From: Porphyromonas sp. oral taxon 278 str. W7784
Lineage (GTDB): Bacteria; Bacteroidota; Bacteroidia; Bacteroidales; Porphyromonadaceae
Reading direction: 5' to 3'
NCBI RefSeq assembly: GCF_000467855.2
Contig: NZ_KI259228.1
Span: 1-64,000 of the forward strand
Length of the DNA: 64,000 nucleotides
Shown: positions 26,136 through 35,357 of the stretch, one piece after another
Numbering within the stretch: position 1 is the stretch's first letter
Layout: each line of letters opens with the position of its first letter
Notes under the pieces: generated by a model
Seen by the model: the letters and a program-made list of their open reading frames with translations, nothing else
Database searches by the model: none
What the model was told of the DNA's origin: nothing
Translations under genes and position numbers: made by a program

Positions 26136-27126
26136 GGTCGGGAGTGATACGATAATTCTTGAGCCAATCGGGCTTCTTGATCAGCTGAATCGGAAGCTGT
26201 CGAGGTGCGTCGGACTTAGCCTCACCACTGGAGACCAAGGTAGGATAGGCTACAGCGAGCGTCAGATCTTCGGGCTGGATCTCCTTGTAGCGGGAGCGAG
26301 GTAGCGTCAGCTGAATCGTAGCAGAGCTAGGCAGAGGCTGAAGGATGAAGCCTTCGGGAAGGCCCGTCACCTCTACGGGAAGGGTGAAGGTCTGCTCAGT
26401 GAGTTGCTCCACAGGGATATGTACCTGCACCATCGTAGTAGAAGCATAGACACCCTCGGGGAGATGGATACGCACCTTCGTCGTCGTAGTAGTCGTCAGA
26501 GTCTCCTCAGCGAAGGGCTCCGTACGAAGCGACGTCAGTGTATCCAGGGTACGACCCGAGGCAAAGACCGTCACTTCCGCTGGAGTAAGCTCTATCTCTC
26601 CTACGGCATAGCCCGTAGCTATCTGAGGGAGACTCCCGAGGGTGATCGGTAGCACCTTCCTCTGTCTACGATAGGCTGAGGCGTTGATCGCAGAGGGGGA
26701 GACGGAGATGATGCGTGCCGACGAAGAGAGGCGACTACGCACCTCTGCCGAGAGGGCACTAGCAGAGATCGAGAAGCCTCCGATGAGCTGTTGATCCCGC
26801 TGAGGGTGCAGGCGTATCGGGGCGATACCACGCATGCTATATTCGAGGAAGCGCCCCCCTTCGTCCTCAAGACTTACTTCGATGAACTCAGGGAGCTTGG
26901 ACTGAAGGCCCACTTCCGGAGGGATCGAATCATAGGTCACGGGGATACGCAGCGTGTAAGTGAAGCGACGCTGGAGGCTCTGCACGAACCAGAATGTAGC
27001 CGAGAGAAGGACGAAGACGAGGAAGGTAAGGAACTCTCGACTTCTACGCCGTCTCCGTGGAGAGGGCTTGAGACTCTTAGCTACAATAGGCTTGCTAGGA
27101 GTGGGATTCTTCAGATCTAATCGCAT
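26104..27126 (-). CDS. YbbR-like domain membrane protein
   Basis: 340 residues. A basic N-terminus (SPRRRRRSREFL) is followed by one membrane segment (FLVFVLLSATFWFVQSL) and an extracytoplasmic part of repeated beta-rich YbbR modules (about 60-330). In Firmicutes the homolog CdaR regulates diadenylate cyclase CdaA; here no cdaA is adjacent, so that link is only suggestive. It sits between yajC and coaE in the nusB-yajC-ybbR-coaE order common in Bacteroidetes. Confidence 0.82.
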   Translation of the reverse strand: MRLDLKNPTPSKPIVAKSLKPSPRRRRRSREFLTFLVFVLLSATFWFVQSLQRRFTYTLRIPVTYDSIPPEVGLQSKLPEFIEVSLEDEGGRFLEYSMRGIAPIRLHPQRDQQLIGGFSISASALSAEVRSRLSSSARIISVSPSAINASAYRRQRKVLPITLGSLPQIATGYAVGEIELTPAEVTVFASGRTLDTLTSLRTEPFAEETLTTTTTTKVRIHLPEGVYASTTMVQVHIPVEQLTEQTFTLPVEVTGLPEGFILQPLPSSATIQLTLPRSRYKEIQPEDLTLAVAYPTLVSSGEAKSDAPRQLPIQLIKKPDWLKNYRITPDHVQYVIEERK

Positions 27127-27227
27127 GGCTCGTACTCGTTGGTCCGCTCTATCGGTAGAGCTATGAAGAGAGGCTGCCCGTATCTGGTGACCGAGCAGCC
27201 TCTATATAAGTAGGGTCTTAGGAGGGC

Positions 27228-27545
27228 TTACTTGGCGTCAGCAGGAGCGTCGCCAGCGGGGAAGACAGAGCCCTTGTCCATACGGACACGTACGCCTTCT
27301 GCGATCTCGACGACGAACTCAGTCTCCTTGATATCCTTGATCACTCCGTAGAGGCCACCAGAGGAGACGATGCGGTCGTTGACGCTGAGCGCTTCACGCT
27401 TCTTCTGTAGCTCCTTCTGTCTCTTCTGCTGGGGACGGATCATGAAGAGCCAGAAGATGACGAAAATAGCGACCATCATGATGATCGTGGAGAAGCCACT
27501 GCCTGCACCGGCCTGACCAGAAGCCTGGAGGAAAATCATTTCCAT
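27228..27545 (-). CDS. yajC: Preprotein translocase subunit YajC
   Basis: 105 residues. One membrane helix (IIMMVAIFVIFWLFMIRP) is followed by the QQKRQKELQKK motif and a conserved small beta domain (ALSVNDRIVSSGGLYGVI). YajC associates with SecDF-SecYEG in the inner membrane. Located 39 nt after nusB. Confidence 0.94.
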   Translation of the reverse strand: MEMIFLQASGQAGAGSGFSTIIMMVAIFVIFWLFMIRPQQKRQKELQKKREALSVNDRIVSSGGLYGVIKDIKETEFVVEIAEGVRVRMDKGSVFPAGDAPADAK

Positions 27546-27584
27546 TCGTTTTGCTTATTAAGATTGAGTAAATAATACGTACTG

Positions 27585-28640
27585 TTACTGCTTGAGGATC
27601 TTACCCTCTTCCTTGAGCTTGCGAGCCAAGGCATCAAGCACCCCATTGACGAAGGAGGCACTGTGCGCCGTAGAGAAGTGCTTCGCTAGCTCCACGTACT
27701 CGTTGATGGTGATCTGGGTGGGGATCATAGGGAAGTAGAGGAACTCTGTCAAGCCTAGGTTGAGCAGGAGAGCATCGATGTCAGCCAGACGCTCACTACT
27801 CCACTCCGTGCTAAGCACTGGTTCGATGAGCTTCATCTGCTCACTGTACTTCAGGAGGGTTTGGCGGAAGAGCATGCGGGCAAAGCGCTCGTCATCCTCA
27901 TCCTTGAAAGCAGGGCGGATCTCCTGGTCGAAGGCGTTCTCCTCCTCACTCTTTCTCAGTGTCTTCTCCACGAAGTCCTTGACGATCTCTACGGGGCCGT
28001 TCTCTAGGCGAAGGCTCTGGTAGGCGCCTGCCTGACGAGCCTCGGCGAGCGCTTGCTCGACGGCTTCGTCTTCACTAGCGGGGCGCTCCTCTGTCTCTGC
28101 CTTCTCCGTACACTTTAAATCGTCTTCCCAGTAGATGGAGTTCTGCTCAAGCATCTCTGCCAGCTCTTCGTCTGTGGCGAAGAGCTCATGGAAGATCTCT
28201 ACCCAGAAGTCTCGGTCCAGCTCGAAGGTCGACTCCTCTGCCTGGAGGTAGTGAGCATAGATCTCGGAGGCCTCGATACGGCGGAGCAGATGGCGAAGGA
28301 GTGATTCATCCTCCTCCCAGCGAAGATTGAAGCCTTCATACCAGGAGCTCAGCTTCTCGGACGAAGCGAGCTTCGCTGCTAGGCGATTCTCTACAAGGCG
28401 AAGGTTGGGGCTGCGCTCGGCCTTCGTAGCTAGGTGTTTCTTCTTGCGGATCTCTAGGACCTCGCGGTGAAACTCCGTAAGCGAAGGAATGAGCTGAAGG
28501 AGGAAGAGATAAAGGTCATACGTGCGATGAAGGCTGAGCAAGAGATCCTGCTCAGCAGTGGCAAGCCGAAGCTCTCCACGATGGAGGTGGGCATAGGCCA
28601 CCTGTAGTACACGGGTGCGTATAAGTACTCTATTGATCAT
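27585..28640 (-). CDS. nusB: Transcription antitermination factor NusB, long Bacteroidetes form
   Basis: 351 residues, more than twice the E. coli length. The C-terminal part (about 225-340) is the NusB fold, with DIDALLLNLGLTEFLYFPMIPTQITINEYVELAK across two adjoining segments and FVNGVLDAL. The N-terminal half is helical and family-specific. NusB with NusE binds boxA of rRNA leader RNA. First gene of a leftward group with yajC, ybbR and coaE; its leader has a hairpin. Confidence 0.92.
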   Translation of the reverse strand: MINRVLIRTRVLQVAYAHLHRGELRLATAEQDLLLSLHRTYDLYLFLLQLIPSLTEFHREVLEIRKKKHLATKAERSPNLRLVENRLAAKLASSEKLSSWYEGFNLRWEEDESLLRHLLRRIEASEIYAHYLQAEESTFELDRDFWVEIFHELFATDEELAEMLEQNSIYWEDDLKCTEKAETEERPASEDEAVEQALAEARQAGAYQSLRLENGPVEIVKDFVEKTLRKSEEENAFDQEIRPAFKDEDDERFARMLFRQTLLKYSEQMKLIEPVLSTEWSSERLADIDALLLNLGLTEFLYFPMIPTQITINEYVELAKHFSTAHSASFVNGVLDALARKLKEEGKILKQ

Positions 28641-28658
28641 AATTTCAAGCCACCTACT

Positions 28659-28695
28659 CCTATCTACATACCTCTAGTGCGTCTCTGTAGATAGG
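28659..28695 (-). promoter_or_regulatory. Hairpin in nusB leader
   Basis: A perfect 10-bp stem (CCTATCTACA with TGTAGATAGG) and 17-nt loop lie 19-55 nt upstream of the nusB start, inside the predicted leader. It may influence translation or premature termination (inference). Confidence 0.5.
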
Positions 28696-28740
28696 CATAA
28701 GCAAGACAAAGAACGCACAGATACTCTGAGAAGTAGTTCA

Positions 28741-28748
28741 CAAAGATA
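28741..28748 (-). promoter_or_regulatory. -7 promoter element for nusB
   Basis: The minus strand reads TATCTTTG, 100 nt upstream of nusB. The rest of the 346-bp gap (28749-28986) between nusB and pflA holds no gene, RNA or strong hairpin that I can support. Confidence 0.6.
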
Positions 28749-28986
28749 ACAGGATTTCACCAAACCTAGGCATACCCTTCGATCCCCTAGTCTGGAGGTA
28801 TACCATTATTATATAGGCGGAGATGGCGGAGGTAGCTATCGAGGGAAGGTAAAGGCAGCTCTTAGTGGAGGAGATCAGCGTCGGGATAGAGACGGCACCA
28901 GCATCTAAGACGGCAGGACGGCGACATCCTATGCGGGAAGGCGTCGGACATGGGGACGGGGGCGTGTCGCTACTAGCACCTCCCGA

Positions 28987-29715
28987 CTATTGCGTCCAGA
29001 CGACGAGGAAGTACTGCTCTAGTATCTCCTGAGCAGCAGCGATCTCCTCGTGGGTAGGCTCATGTACCTGCTCCAGAGGATAAGCACGTCCGAGGGTCTC
29101 GTACTTATGCTTGCCATAGGTATGGTAGGGCAGGAGCTCTAGGCGCTCGATATTCTCGTAGCTACCGAAGCGTTGCCCTAAGGCATGCAAGGCCTCTGGC
29201 TGGTCACTGTACCCAGGGACAAGCACGTAGCGCATACGGACGGGCTTACCCATCTGGCGTAGTTGCTCCGCCGTCGCTAGGGTGTTGGCATTGGACTGTG
29301 TAGTCAGACGACGGTGAGCCTCAGGGAGGATATGCTTACAGTCTAGGAGCACCATATCTACGATGGAGAGGAGCTCGTCGACATAGCGATTGCGGATACT
29401 ACCTTGGCTGTCTAAGCAGATATGGATACCCTCGGCCTTGAGCTGACGGCACAGAGGGATGAGGGCTTCGGCCTGCACGGTAGGCTCTCCACCACTAAAA
29501 GTGATCCCTCCACGCTTGCCGAAGAAGGGACGTTCGCTCAGGGCACGGCGTAGCACCTCCCCCTCCTCTATGAGCTTCCCGCCCTGACCTATGGGGATGG
29601 TGTCAGGGTTGGCACAGTAGAGGCACTGGAAGTTGCACCCTTGGAGGAAGACGACGAGACGAAGCCCAGGACCATCAAACGTCCCCATGGACTCGAAGGA
29701 ATGAATACGTAGCAT
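28987..29715 (-). CDS. pflA: Pyruvate formate-lyase activating enzyme
   Basis: 242 residues from MLRIHSFESMGTFDGPGLR at 29715; the 18-residue upstream extension is rejected because it would lie in the intercistronic hairpin. Radical SAM enzyme: CNFQCLYC gives the CxxxCxxC cluster motif, with GGEPTVQ and later MRYVLVPGYSD. It uses SAM and a [4Fe-4S] cluster to install the glycyl radical on PflB. Lies directly downstream of pflB in one transcription unit. Confidence 0.95.
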   Translation of the reverse strand: MLRIHSFESMGTFDGPGLRLVVFLQGCNFQCLYCANPDTIPIGQGGKLIEEGEVLRRALSERPFFGKRGGITFSGGEPTVQAEALIPLCRQLKAEGIHICLDSQGSIRNRYVDELLSIVDMVLLDCKHILPEAHRRLTTQSNANTLATAEQLRQMGKPVRMRYVLVPGYSDQPEALHALGQRFGSYENIERLELLPYHTYGKHKYETLGRAYPLEQVHEPTHEEIAAAQEILEQYFLVVWTQ

Positions 29716-29731
29716 GACCTGCAAGAAAGAG

Positions 29732-29767
29732 GGCGGGCGAAGGGTCGGTACCGATCCTTCGCCCGCC
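29732..29767 (-). promoter_or_regulatory. Intercistronic hairpin between pflB and pflA
   Basis: A 12-bp GC-rich stem (GGCGGGCGAAGG with CCTTCGCCCGCC) closes over an inner near-perfect palindrome around GGTACC, so almost all 36 nt can pair. It fills the space between the pflB stop and the pflA start. No T tract follows, so partial termination or message stabilisation is more likely than full termination. This would fit the need for much more PflB than activase (inference). Confidence 0.7.
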
Positions 29768-29801
29768 ACTTTAGTTATAGAGATTCGGAGCGTCTCCTAG
29801 G

Positions 29802-32033
29802 CTAGCGCATGCGCTGGTGGAAGGAGCGAGAGATGACCTCGAGCTGGTGTTCACGGCTGAGCTTGACGAAGTTCACAGCATAGCCGGAGACACGGATCGT
29901 CAGCTGAGGATAGTTCTCTGGATGGATCATAGCATCCTCGAGCATCTCACGATTGAGCACGTTGACGTTGAGGTGGTGCGCCCCCTTGGAGAAGTAACCG
30001 TCCATCATAGAGATGAGGTTCTCGTTCTGCTCCTGCTTGTTCGACCCGAGCGAGTGAGGGATGATACTGAAGGTATTGCTGATCCCGTCGGCGGCATCGG
30101 TGTAGTCGAGCTTAGCTACCGAGCTGAGTGAAGCGATAGCCCCGTGGTTGTCTCGGCCGTGCATGGGGTTAGCCCCTGGAGCGAACGCTACGCCCTTGGC
30201 ACGCCCGTCAGGGGTAGCGCCAGTCTTCTTGCCGTACATCACATTGGAGGTGATGGTCAGGACAGAGAGCGTAGGCTCAGCATTCTTGTAGACGGGGAGT
30301 TCCTTGAGGAGACCCGAGAAGATATGCGTGATATCGTAGGCGATGGTATCAGCACGGTCATCATCGTTGCCATAGCAGGGGAACTCTCCCTCGACCTTGA
30401 AGTCTTCGGTGAGACCTTGCTCGTTGCGGATCGGGGTGACCTTAGCGTAGCGGATCGCCGAGAGCGAGTCTGCTGCGATGGAGAGACCAGCGACACCGTA
30501 GGCGAGGTTGATCTTGGGATCGGTGTCAATGAACGCCATCTGCGCCGCCTCGTAATAATACTTGTCGTGCATGTAGTGGATGATGTTCATCGAGTCATTG
30601 TACACGCGTGCGATGGTCTTGAGTACCTTGAGGTAGTTGTCCCAGACCTCTTGGAAGTTGAGCACCTCACCCTTCAGTTCGGGGATCCCTTCGACCATGA
30701 GTGTACCAGAGATCTCACAGCGTCCGCCGTTGATCGCTAGTAGAAGAGCCTTGGCTAGATTAGTACGTGCGCCGAAGAACTGGATGTGCTTACCGATCTC
30801 CTGATAGGACACGCAGCAAGCGATCCCGTAGTCGTCCGAATTGCGGGTAGCACGCATCAGATCATCATTCTCGTACTGAATAGAAGAGGTATCGATGGAG
30901 ACCTGTGCAGCGAATTCCTTGAAGCCTTCTGGTAGGGAGGGACTCCACAGGACCGTAAGGTTGGGTTCAGGACTTGGCCCGAGGTTATAGAGCGTGTTGA
31001 GGAAGCGGAAGCTAGTCTTGGTGACCTTGTGGCGGCCATCGAAGAGACGTCCTCCGATCGACTCTGTTACCCAGGTAGGGTCACCAGCGAAGATCTCATT
31101 GTAGGAGTCCATGCGCAGGTGGCGGACCATACGTAGCTTGATGACGAACTGGTCGATCAGTTCCTGAGCAAGCTCTTCAGTGATCGTACCATGGTCGAGC
31201 TCGTACTGGATGTAGATATCGAGGAAGCTCGACACATTCCCCAGAGACATAGCTGCACCATCCTGATCCTTGATAGCAGCCAGGTAGGCGAAGTACACCC
31301 ACTGGACGGCTTCGCTAGCGGTATAGGCTGGACGACGCACGTCGAAGCCGTAGCCAGCTGCCATCTCTACGATCTTCTTGAGAGCACGGATCTGCTCAGC
31401 CACTTCCTCTCGTAGACGGATGACATGCTCCGTCATAGGTCCATGGATACCTGCTAGGTCTTCCTTCTTCCAGGCGATGAGGCGATCGGCACCGTAGAGC
31501 GCTAGGCGACGGTAGTCACCGATGATGCGACCACGGGCATAGTTGTCAGGCAGACCGGTGAGGAAGCTATTGGAGCGGAAGGAGCGGATCTCATCCGTAT
31601 AGACGTCGAAGACGCCATCGTTGTGGGTCTTGCGGTAGTGGGTGAAGATGTCGGTGACACGAGGATCTACCTCGAGGCCATTCTCATGGACAGCCTTCTC
31701 GACGACCTTGTATCCTCCGAAGGGTTTCATAGCACGACGAAGGACCTGGTCCGTCTGTAGACCGAAGACCACTTCATTCTCTTTGTCTATGTAGCCAGGA
31801 GCGAAGGCGGTGATGCCGGAGACGGTGCTCGTGTCGATGGAGCGTACGCCATTGTTCTCACGTTCTTCCTTGAGTGCCTGAAGGCAGTGCTCCCACACAC
31901 GGCGGGTCTTCTCTGTGGGGCCACAAAGGAAGGAGGCGTCTCCATCGTAGGGGGTTACATTCTGAGCGACGAAGTCACGAACATTGAGTTCGACTTCCCA
32001 TACTCCTGACTTAAACTGGGGTTGCTCTTGCAT
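29802..32033 (-). CDS. pflB: Formate C-acetyltransferase (pyruvate formate-lyase)
   Basis: 743 residues; splits pyruvate with CoA into acetyl-CoA and formate anaerobically. The active-site Cys pair is in IACCVSYQE and the glycyl-radical site near the C-terminus is [10 protein letters not shown]. Complete length. Transcribed leftward from a well-formed promoter (TTTG, 18 nt, TATCTTTG). The activase follows. It offers an alternative to the dehydrogenase complex at 19-24 kb for making acetyl-CoA. Confidence 0.97.
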   Translation of the reverse strand: MQEQPQFKSGVWEVELNVRDFVAQNVTPYDGDASFLCGPTEKTRRVWEHCLQALKEERENNGVRSIDTSTVSGITAFAPGYIDKENEVVFGLQTDQVLRRAMKPFGGYKVVEKAVHENGLEVDPRVTDIFTHYRKTHNDGVFDVYTDEIRSFRSNSFLTGLPDNYARGRIIGDYRRLALYGADRLIAWKKEDLAGIHGPMTEHVIRLREEVAEQIRALKKIVEMAAGYGFDVRRPAYTASEAVQWVYFAYLAAIKDQDGAAMSLGNVSSFLDIYIQYELDHGTITEELAQELIDQFVIKLRMVRHLRMDSYNEIFAGDPTWVTESIGGRLFDGRHKVTKTSFRFLNTLYNLGPSPEPNLTVLWSPSLPEGFKEFAAQVSIDTSSIQYENDDLMRATRNSDDYGIACCVSYQEIGKHIQFFGARTNLAKALLLAINGGRCEISGTLMVEGIPELKGEVLNFQEVWDNYLKVLKTIARVYNDSMNIIHYMHDKYYYEAAQMAFIDTDPKINLAYGVAGLSIAADSLSAIRYAKVTPIRNEQGLTEDFKVEGEFPCYGNDDDRADTIAYDITHIFSGLLKELPVYKNAEPTLSVLTITSNVMYGKKTGATPDGRAKGVAFAPGANPMHGRDNHGAIASLSSVAKLDYTDAADGISNTFSIIPHSLGSNKQEQNENLISMMDGYFSKGAHHLNVNVLNREMLEDAMIHPENYPQLTIRVSGYAVNFVKLSREHQLEVISRSFHQRMR

Positions 32034-32134
32034 AATGCTAATGAGGTTAGTTTAATGTAGACTGGTCTGTACGTAAGGCTTCGGAGGGGGCGGTAGTGCT
32101 TGGCCTTAGACCGCTCTCCTAGGTCCTTGCACGG

Positions 32135-32164
32135 CAAAGATATGATAAATATCCAAATTGCAAA
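32135..32164 (-). promoter_or_regulatory. Promoter for pflB-pflA
   Basis: Minus strand: TTTG (32161-32164), an 18-nt spacer, then TATCTTTG (32135-32142). Both Bacteroidetes elements match, making this the best promoter in the window. The leader is about 100 nt. Confidence 0.75.
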
Positions 32165-32245
32165 CTACTATGCACAACAACCCGCATTAGCACACACTTC
32201 TCCCATCTGTGCAATTCTACCTCCTTCGCCTCTCCCCTAGGCTAG

Positions 32246-32331
32246 GCGAAGCTTCGCTAGTAGTCCCCAACTAGTGGCACTACTAGCGCCTCCCTCGAGG
32301 CAACAGTAGTACCTCTCTAGAGGCGCTACTG
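32246..32331. repeat. Palindrome series in the pflB|feoAB divergent region
   Basis: Successive short palindromes have centres near 32251.5 (GCGAAGCTTCGC), 32272.5 (ACTAGT core), 32296.5 (CCTCGAGG) and 32318.5 (CTCTAGAG), a spacing of 21, 24 and 22 nt. Longer arms CGCTAGTAGT / ACTACTAGCG (32255-32264 with 32279-32288) and CAGTAG / CTACTG overlay them. It lies between two divergent promoters in a 574-bp gap. The spacing resembles the other arrays, but the sequence is different and less regular. Confidence 0.5.
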
Positions 32332-32594
32332 CAAACACTCATTAGGCAACCTTGATGCTTCTAAGGCGGATGAAATGAAGGCGGACTCCTGAGCTGAATA
32401 GCCCCCTCCTCCCATCACCCCTCTCCTTCGACCGAAATGGGCAAAGAAAAAGGGGATGGACGAACCTCCATGCGCCTTCTCCGCTTATTGTACTAAAGCC
32501 CTCCTCATGGGCTTACTTCCCAGATAAAGTCTTCACTTGTGTGCCCTAGGAAAGAGAAGAGCCCAGAGGCTCTGGGGAACTAGTGCTTTTTACA

Positions 32595-32602
32595 TAACTT
32601 TG
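32595..32602 (+). promoter_or_regulatory. -7 element abutting the feoAB start
   Basis: TAACTTTG matches TAnnTTTG and ends only 5 nt before the ATG at 32608. If used, transcription would begin at or next to the start codon, giving a leaderless or nearly leaderless message. No -33 TTG is evident at the right distance. Confidence 0.4.
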
Positions 32603-32607
32603 TAGGT

Positions 32608-35142
32608 ATGAACTTAGCTCAGCTACAGACGGGACAGAAAGCCGTCATCGTGCGTGTCGGCGGATCAGGAGCCTTCAGGAAGCGTATCCTTGAGATGGGC
32701 TTCGTCCAGGGTAAGGAGATCACTGCCGTACACAACGCACCACTCAAGGATCCCATCTACTACAAGATCCTTGACTACAACGTCTCGCTCCGTCACAAGG
32801 ATGCCGAGCGCATCGAAGTGCGCCTCCTTGAGCCCTTCGAACTGGAACGTGAGCCCGCCGAAGCTCCCGAAGAGCCTCTACCAGCGCCTGAGCTCCACAG
32901 CCTCCATCATCGGGAGCATTCGGGGCTTCGCTCCAAGACGCTCCCGACGCTACGCATTGCCCTCTTGGGCAACCCGAACTGCGGGAAGACTTCCCTCTTC
33001 AACCAAGCTAGTGGCGCCCATGAGCACGTGGGCAACTATAGCGGGGTGACGATCGAGGCTAAGACGGGCTACATCTACTACGGAGGCTATCGTATCGAGC
33101 TCATCGACCTACCAGGCTCCTACTCCCTCTCGCCCTACAGCCCCGAGGAGATCTATATACGCAACTACCTGACGGGGAGCCAGCGCCCTGACCTGGTGCT
33201 CAACGTCGTCGACACCTGCAATATCGAGCGCAACCTCTACCTGACGCTACAGCTCAAGGAGCTGGGTCTGCCGGTGGTCGTGGCTCTGAATATGTTCGAT
33301 GAGTTCATGCAGCGAGAGGAGTACTTCGACTACCCTCGCCTCTCCCGCCTCCTCGGCATACCTATGATCCCCACCATCTGCCGTACAGGGCTGGGGCTGG
33401 AGGCGCTCTTCGATGAGATCATCAGCGTAGCTAAGGGGATCAAGGCGGGGGACGAAAGCCTCTTCAGCCCAGAGACAGGGAAGCTCCGCCCGCTACGTAT
33501 CCCCTATGGACCTACCCTAGAGCCCCTGATCGAGGAGCTGACGGAGAAGATCCAGGAGCATACCGAGATCACCGATGCCCTCGCTGCCCGCTCTCTAGCG
33601 ATCAAGCTCCTGGAGCGAGACAAGGACGTCGAGGAGGGGCTCATCGCCCGTCATACCCGAGGAGGCTTCCTCCTCTCGGCTCGAGACTTCGCCCTGCGCA
33701 AGCTCCGTGAGTATACCGACGAGGAGGCAGAGTCTCTGATCACCGATGCTCGCTACGGCTTCATCTCTGGAGCACTCAAGGAGACCTACTTCCCCAAGCA
33801 CTCGGGCAAGCGTACCCTCACCGACCGCATCGACGATGTCGTGACCAGTCGTCTCTGGGGCTTCCCGCTCTTCCTCCTACTCATGGGGCTGATGTTCTTC
33901 TTCACCTTCACCCTCGGGCAGTACCCGATGGACCTAATAGATAGTCTGGTGGGGAAGCTCGGGGCGTGGCTCGGCTCCAGCATGAGTGAAGGCCCCCTGA
34001 GGGATCTCCTCGTAGATGGGATCGTGGCAGGCGTGGGGGGCGTGATCGTCTTCCTACCGCAGATCGTCATCCTCTACCTCTTCATCTCCCTCCTCGAGGA
34101 CAGTGGCTACATGGCCCGAGCAGCCTTCATTATGGACAAGCTCATGCACCGCATGGGGCTACATGGTAAGTCCTTTATCCCCCTGATCATGGGCTTCGGA
34201 TGTAATGTGCCGGCAGTGATGAGTACCCGCATGATCGAGAGTCGTAAGAGCAGGCTCATCACGATGCTTGTCCTGCCGTTCATGAGCTGTTCGGCACGTC
34301 TGCCTGTCTACTTGCTCCTGGCCGCGGCCTTCTTCCCTATCCCTTGGCAGGCGACCCTGGTGCTCTTCTCCCTGTACCTCATAGGTATCTTCATCGCTGT
34401 AGTGTCTGCCCGTCTCCTGCGAAGCGCAGTCTTCAAGGGGGAGGACATCCCCTTCGTCATGGAGCTCCCCCCTTATCGTAGGCCGACGGTACGCTCGGTA
34501 GCGATACACGTGTGGATGCGCTCCAAGCAGTACCTTCAGAAGATGGGTACCGTGATATTAGCAGCGTCGATCATCGTGTGGTTCATGAGCTACTACCCTC
34601 GCCAAGACAAGGAGCGGGCGATCAAGGATCAACAGGTCGAAGCGCTCCAGCAGTCTGCCCTCCCCGAGGCTATCCGCCAGGCTCAGATCGACTCGCTAGA
34701 GCATAGCTTCGCCACCTATCATCAGGAGCAATCCATCATCGGCCGTATCGGTCACCTCAGCGAACCGATCATACGCCCGCTGGGCTTCGACTGGAAGATG
34801 GGGGTAAGTATCGTCTCGGGTCTCATGGCCAAGGAAGTCGTGGTAAGTACCATGGGTGTCATCTATACCGGCGATGGCGACGACGGGGATGAAGCCATCG
34901 CTCAACTCTCGACACGTATGAAGCAGGAGAAGCGCTCCGACGGGAGCCCTTCCTTCACCCCGCTCATCGCCTACAGCTTCATGCTCTTCGTCCTGCTGTA
35001 CTTCCCCTGTATCGCTACCCTCATCGCTATCGGTAGGGAGTCAGGCCACTGGAAGTGGGGCTTCTTCTCAGCCCTCTACTCCTGTGGTATCGCTTGGCTC
35101 ATCTGCTTCGTAGTATATCAGACCGCTCACCTGCTGAGCTAA
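32608..35142 (+). CDS. feoB: Fused FeoA-FeoB ferrous iron transporter
   Basis: 844 residues. Residues 1-75 are the SH3-like FeoA domain (GGSGAFRKRILEMGFVQG). After a linker comes the FeoB G domain with GNPNCGKTSLFN (G1), LIDLPGSYSLSP (G3) and NMFDE (G4 region). The membrane part has two Gate motifs and core helices (MGFGCNVPAVMSTR, LPFMSCSARLPVYLLL). It imports Fe2+ across the inner membrane and suits an anaerobe. The FeoA-FeoB fusion is known in Bacteroidetes. Followed 11 nt later by a small Cys-rich membrane protein. Confidence 0.96.
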   Translation: MNLAQLQTGQKAVIVRVGGSGAFRKRILEMGFVQGKEITAVHNAPLKDPIYYKILDYNVSLRHKDAERIEVRLLEPFELEREPAEAPEEPLPAPELHSLHHREHSGLRSKTLPTLRIALLGNPNCGKTSLFNQASGAHEHVGNYSGVTIEAKTGYIYYGGYRIELIDLPGSYSLSPYSPEEIYIRNYLTGSQRPDLVLNVVDTCNIERNLYLTLQLKELGLPVVVALNMFDEFMQREEYFDYPRLSRLLGIPMIPTICRTGLGLEALFDEIISVAKGIKAGDESLFSPETGKLRPLRIPYGPTLEPLIEELTEKIQEHTEITDALAARSLAIKLLERDKDVEEGLIARHTRGGFLLSARDFALRKLREYTDEEAESLITDARYGFISGALKETYFPKHSGKRTLTDRIDDVVTSRLWGFPLFLLLMGLMFFFTFTLGQYPMDLIDSLVGKLGAWLGSSMSEGPLRDLLVDGIVAGVGGVIVFLPQIVILYLFISLLEDSGYMARAAFIMDKLMHRMGLHGKSFIPLIMGFGCNVPAVMSTRMIESRKSRLITMLVLPFMSCSARLPVYLLLAAAFFPIPWQATLVLFSLYLIGIFIAVVSARLLRSAVFKGEDIPFVMELPPYRRPTVRSVAIHVWMRSKQYLQKMGTVILAASIIVWFMSYYPRQDKERAIKDQQVEALQQSALPEAIRQAQIDSLEHSFATYHQEQSIIGRIGHLSEPIIRPLGFDWKMGVSIVSGLMAKEVVVSTMGVIYTGDGDDGDEAIAQLSTRMKQEKRSDGSPSFTPLIAYSFMLFVLLYFPCIATLIAIGRESGHWKWGFFSALYSCGIAWLICFVVYQTAHLLS

Positions 35143-35153
35143 TCCCGCTACCT

Positions 35154-35297
35154 ATGTTTCAGAATATAGCCGTCGCACTCATCCTCATCATCGTGGTCTT
35201 CTTCATAGGGAGATCACTCTGGCAGATGCTTCGCCCCAAGAAGGGGGGCAATGGTCCTGGCTCCGGATGCTCAGGCTGTACCGGTTGCTCCCATTAG
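35154..35297 (+). CDS. FeoB-associated Cys-rich small membrane protein
   Basis: 47 residues from ATG at 35154; one membrane helix (IAVALILIIVVFFIGRSLW), a basic stop (RPKK) and a Gly/Cys tail CSGCTGCSH. It matches the small FeoB-associated Cys-rich proteins often found directly after feoB in Bacteroidetes. The three cysteines could bind iron or a cluster and assist FeoB, but this is inference. It starts 11 nt after feoB, so is translationally linked. Confidence 0.82.
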   Translation: MFQNIAVALILIIVVFFIGRSLWQMLRPKKGGNGPGSGCSGCTGCSH

Positions 35298-35315
35298 CCC
35301 TACTGTATCTCCTCA

Positions 35316-35357
35316 ACCAACCTCTCGTATATGATCACCAACCTCTCGTATATGATC
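35316..35357 (+). repeat. 21-bp tandem duplication over the antiporter start
   Basis: The 21-mer ACCAACCTCTCGTATATGAT+C is present twice in direct succession (35316-35336 and 35337-35357) without mismatch. Each copy contains an ATG in the antiporter frame (35331 and 35352). It therefore duplicates the translation start region, adding seven residues or an alternative start. Confidence 0.92.

Noticed and set aside
28749-28986. Possible RNA gene (RNase P RNA, tmRNA or SRP RNA) in the nusB|pflA gap and other gaps.
   Set aside because: None of the conserved sequence cores of these RNAs was found on either strand.
29716-29769. Extended N-terminus of pflA beginning at 29769.
   Set aside because: The extra 18 residues are encoded by the intercistronic hairpin and do not belong to the family.
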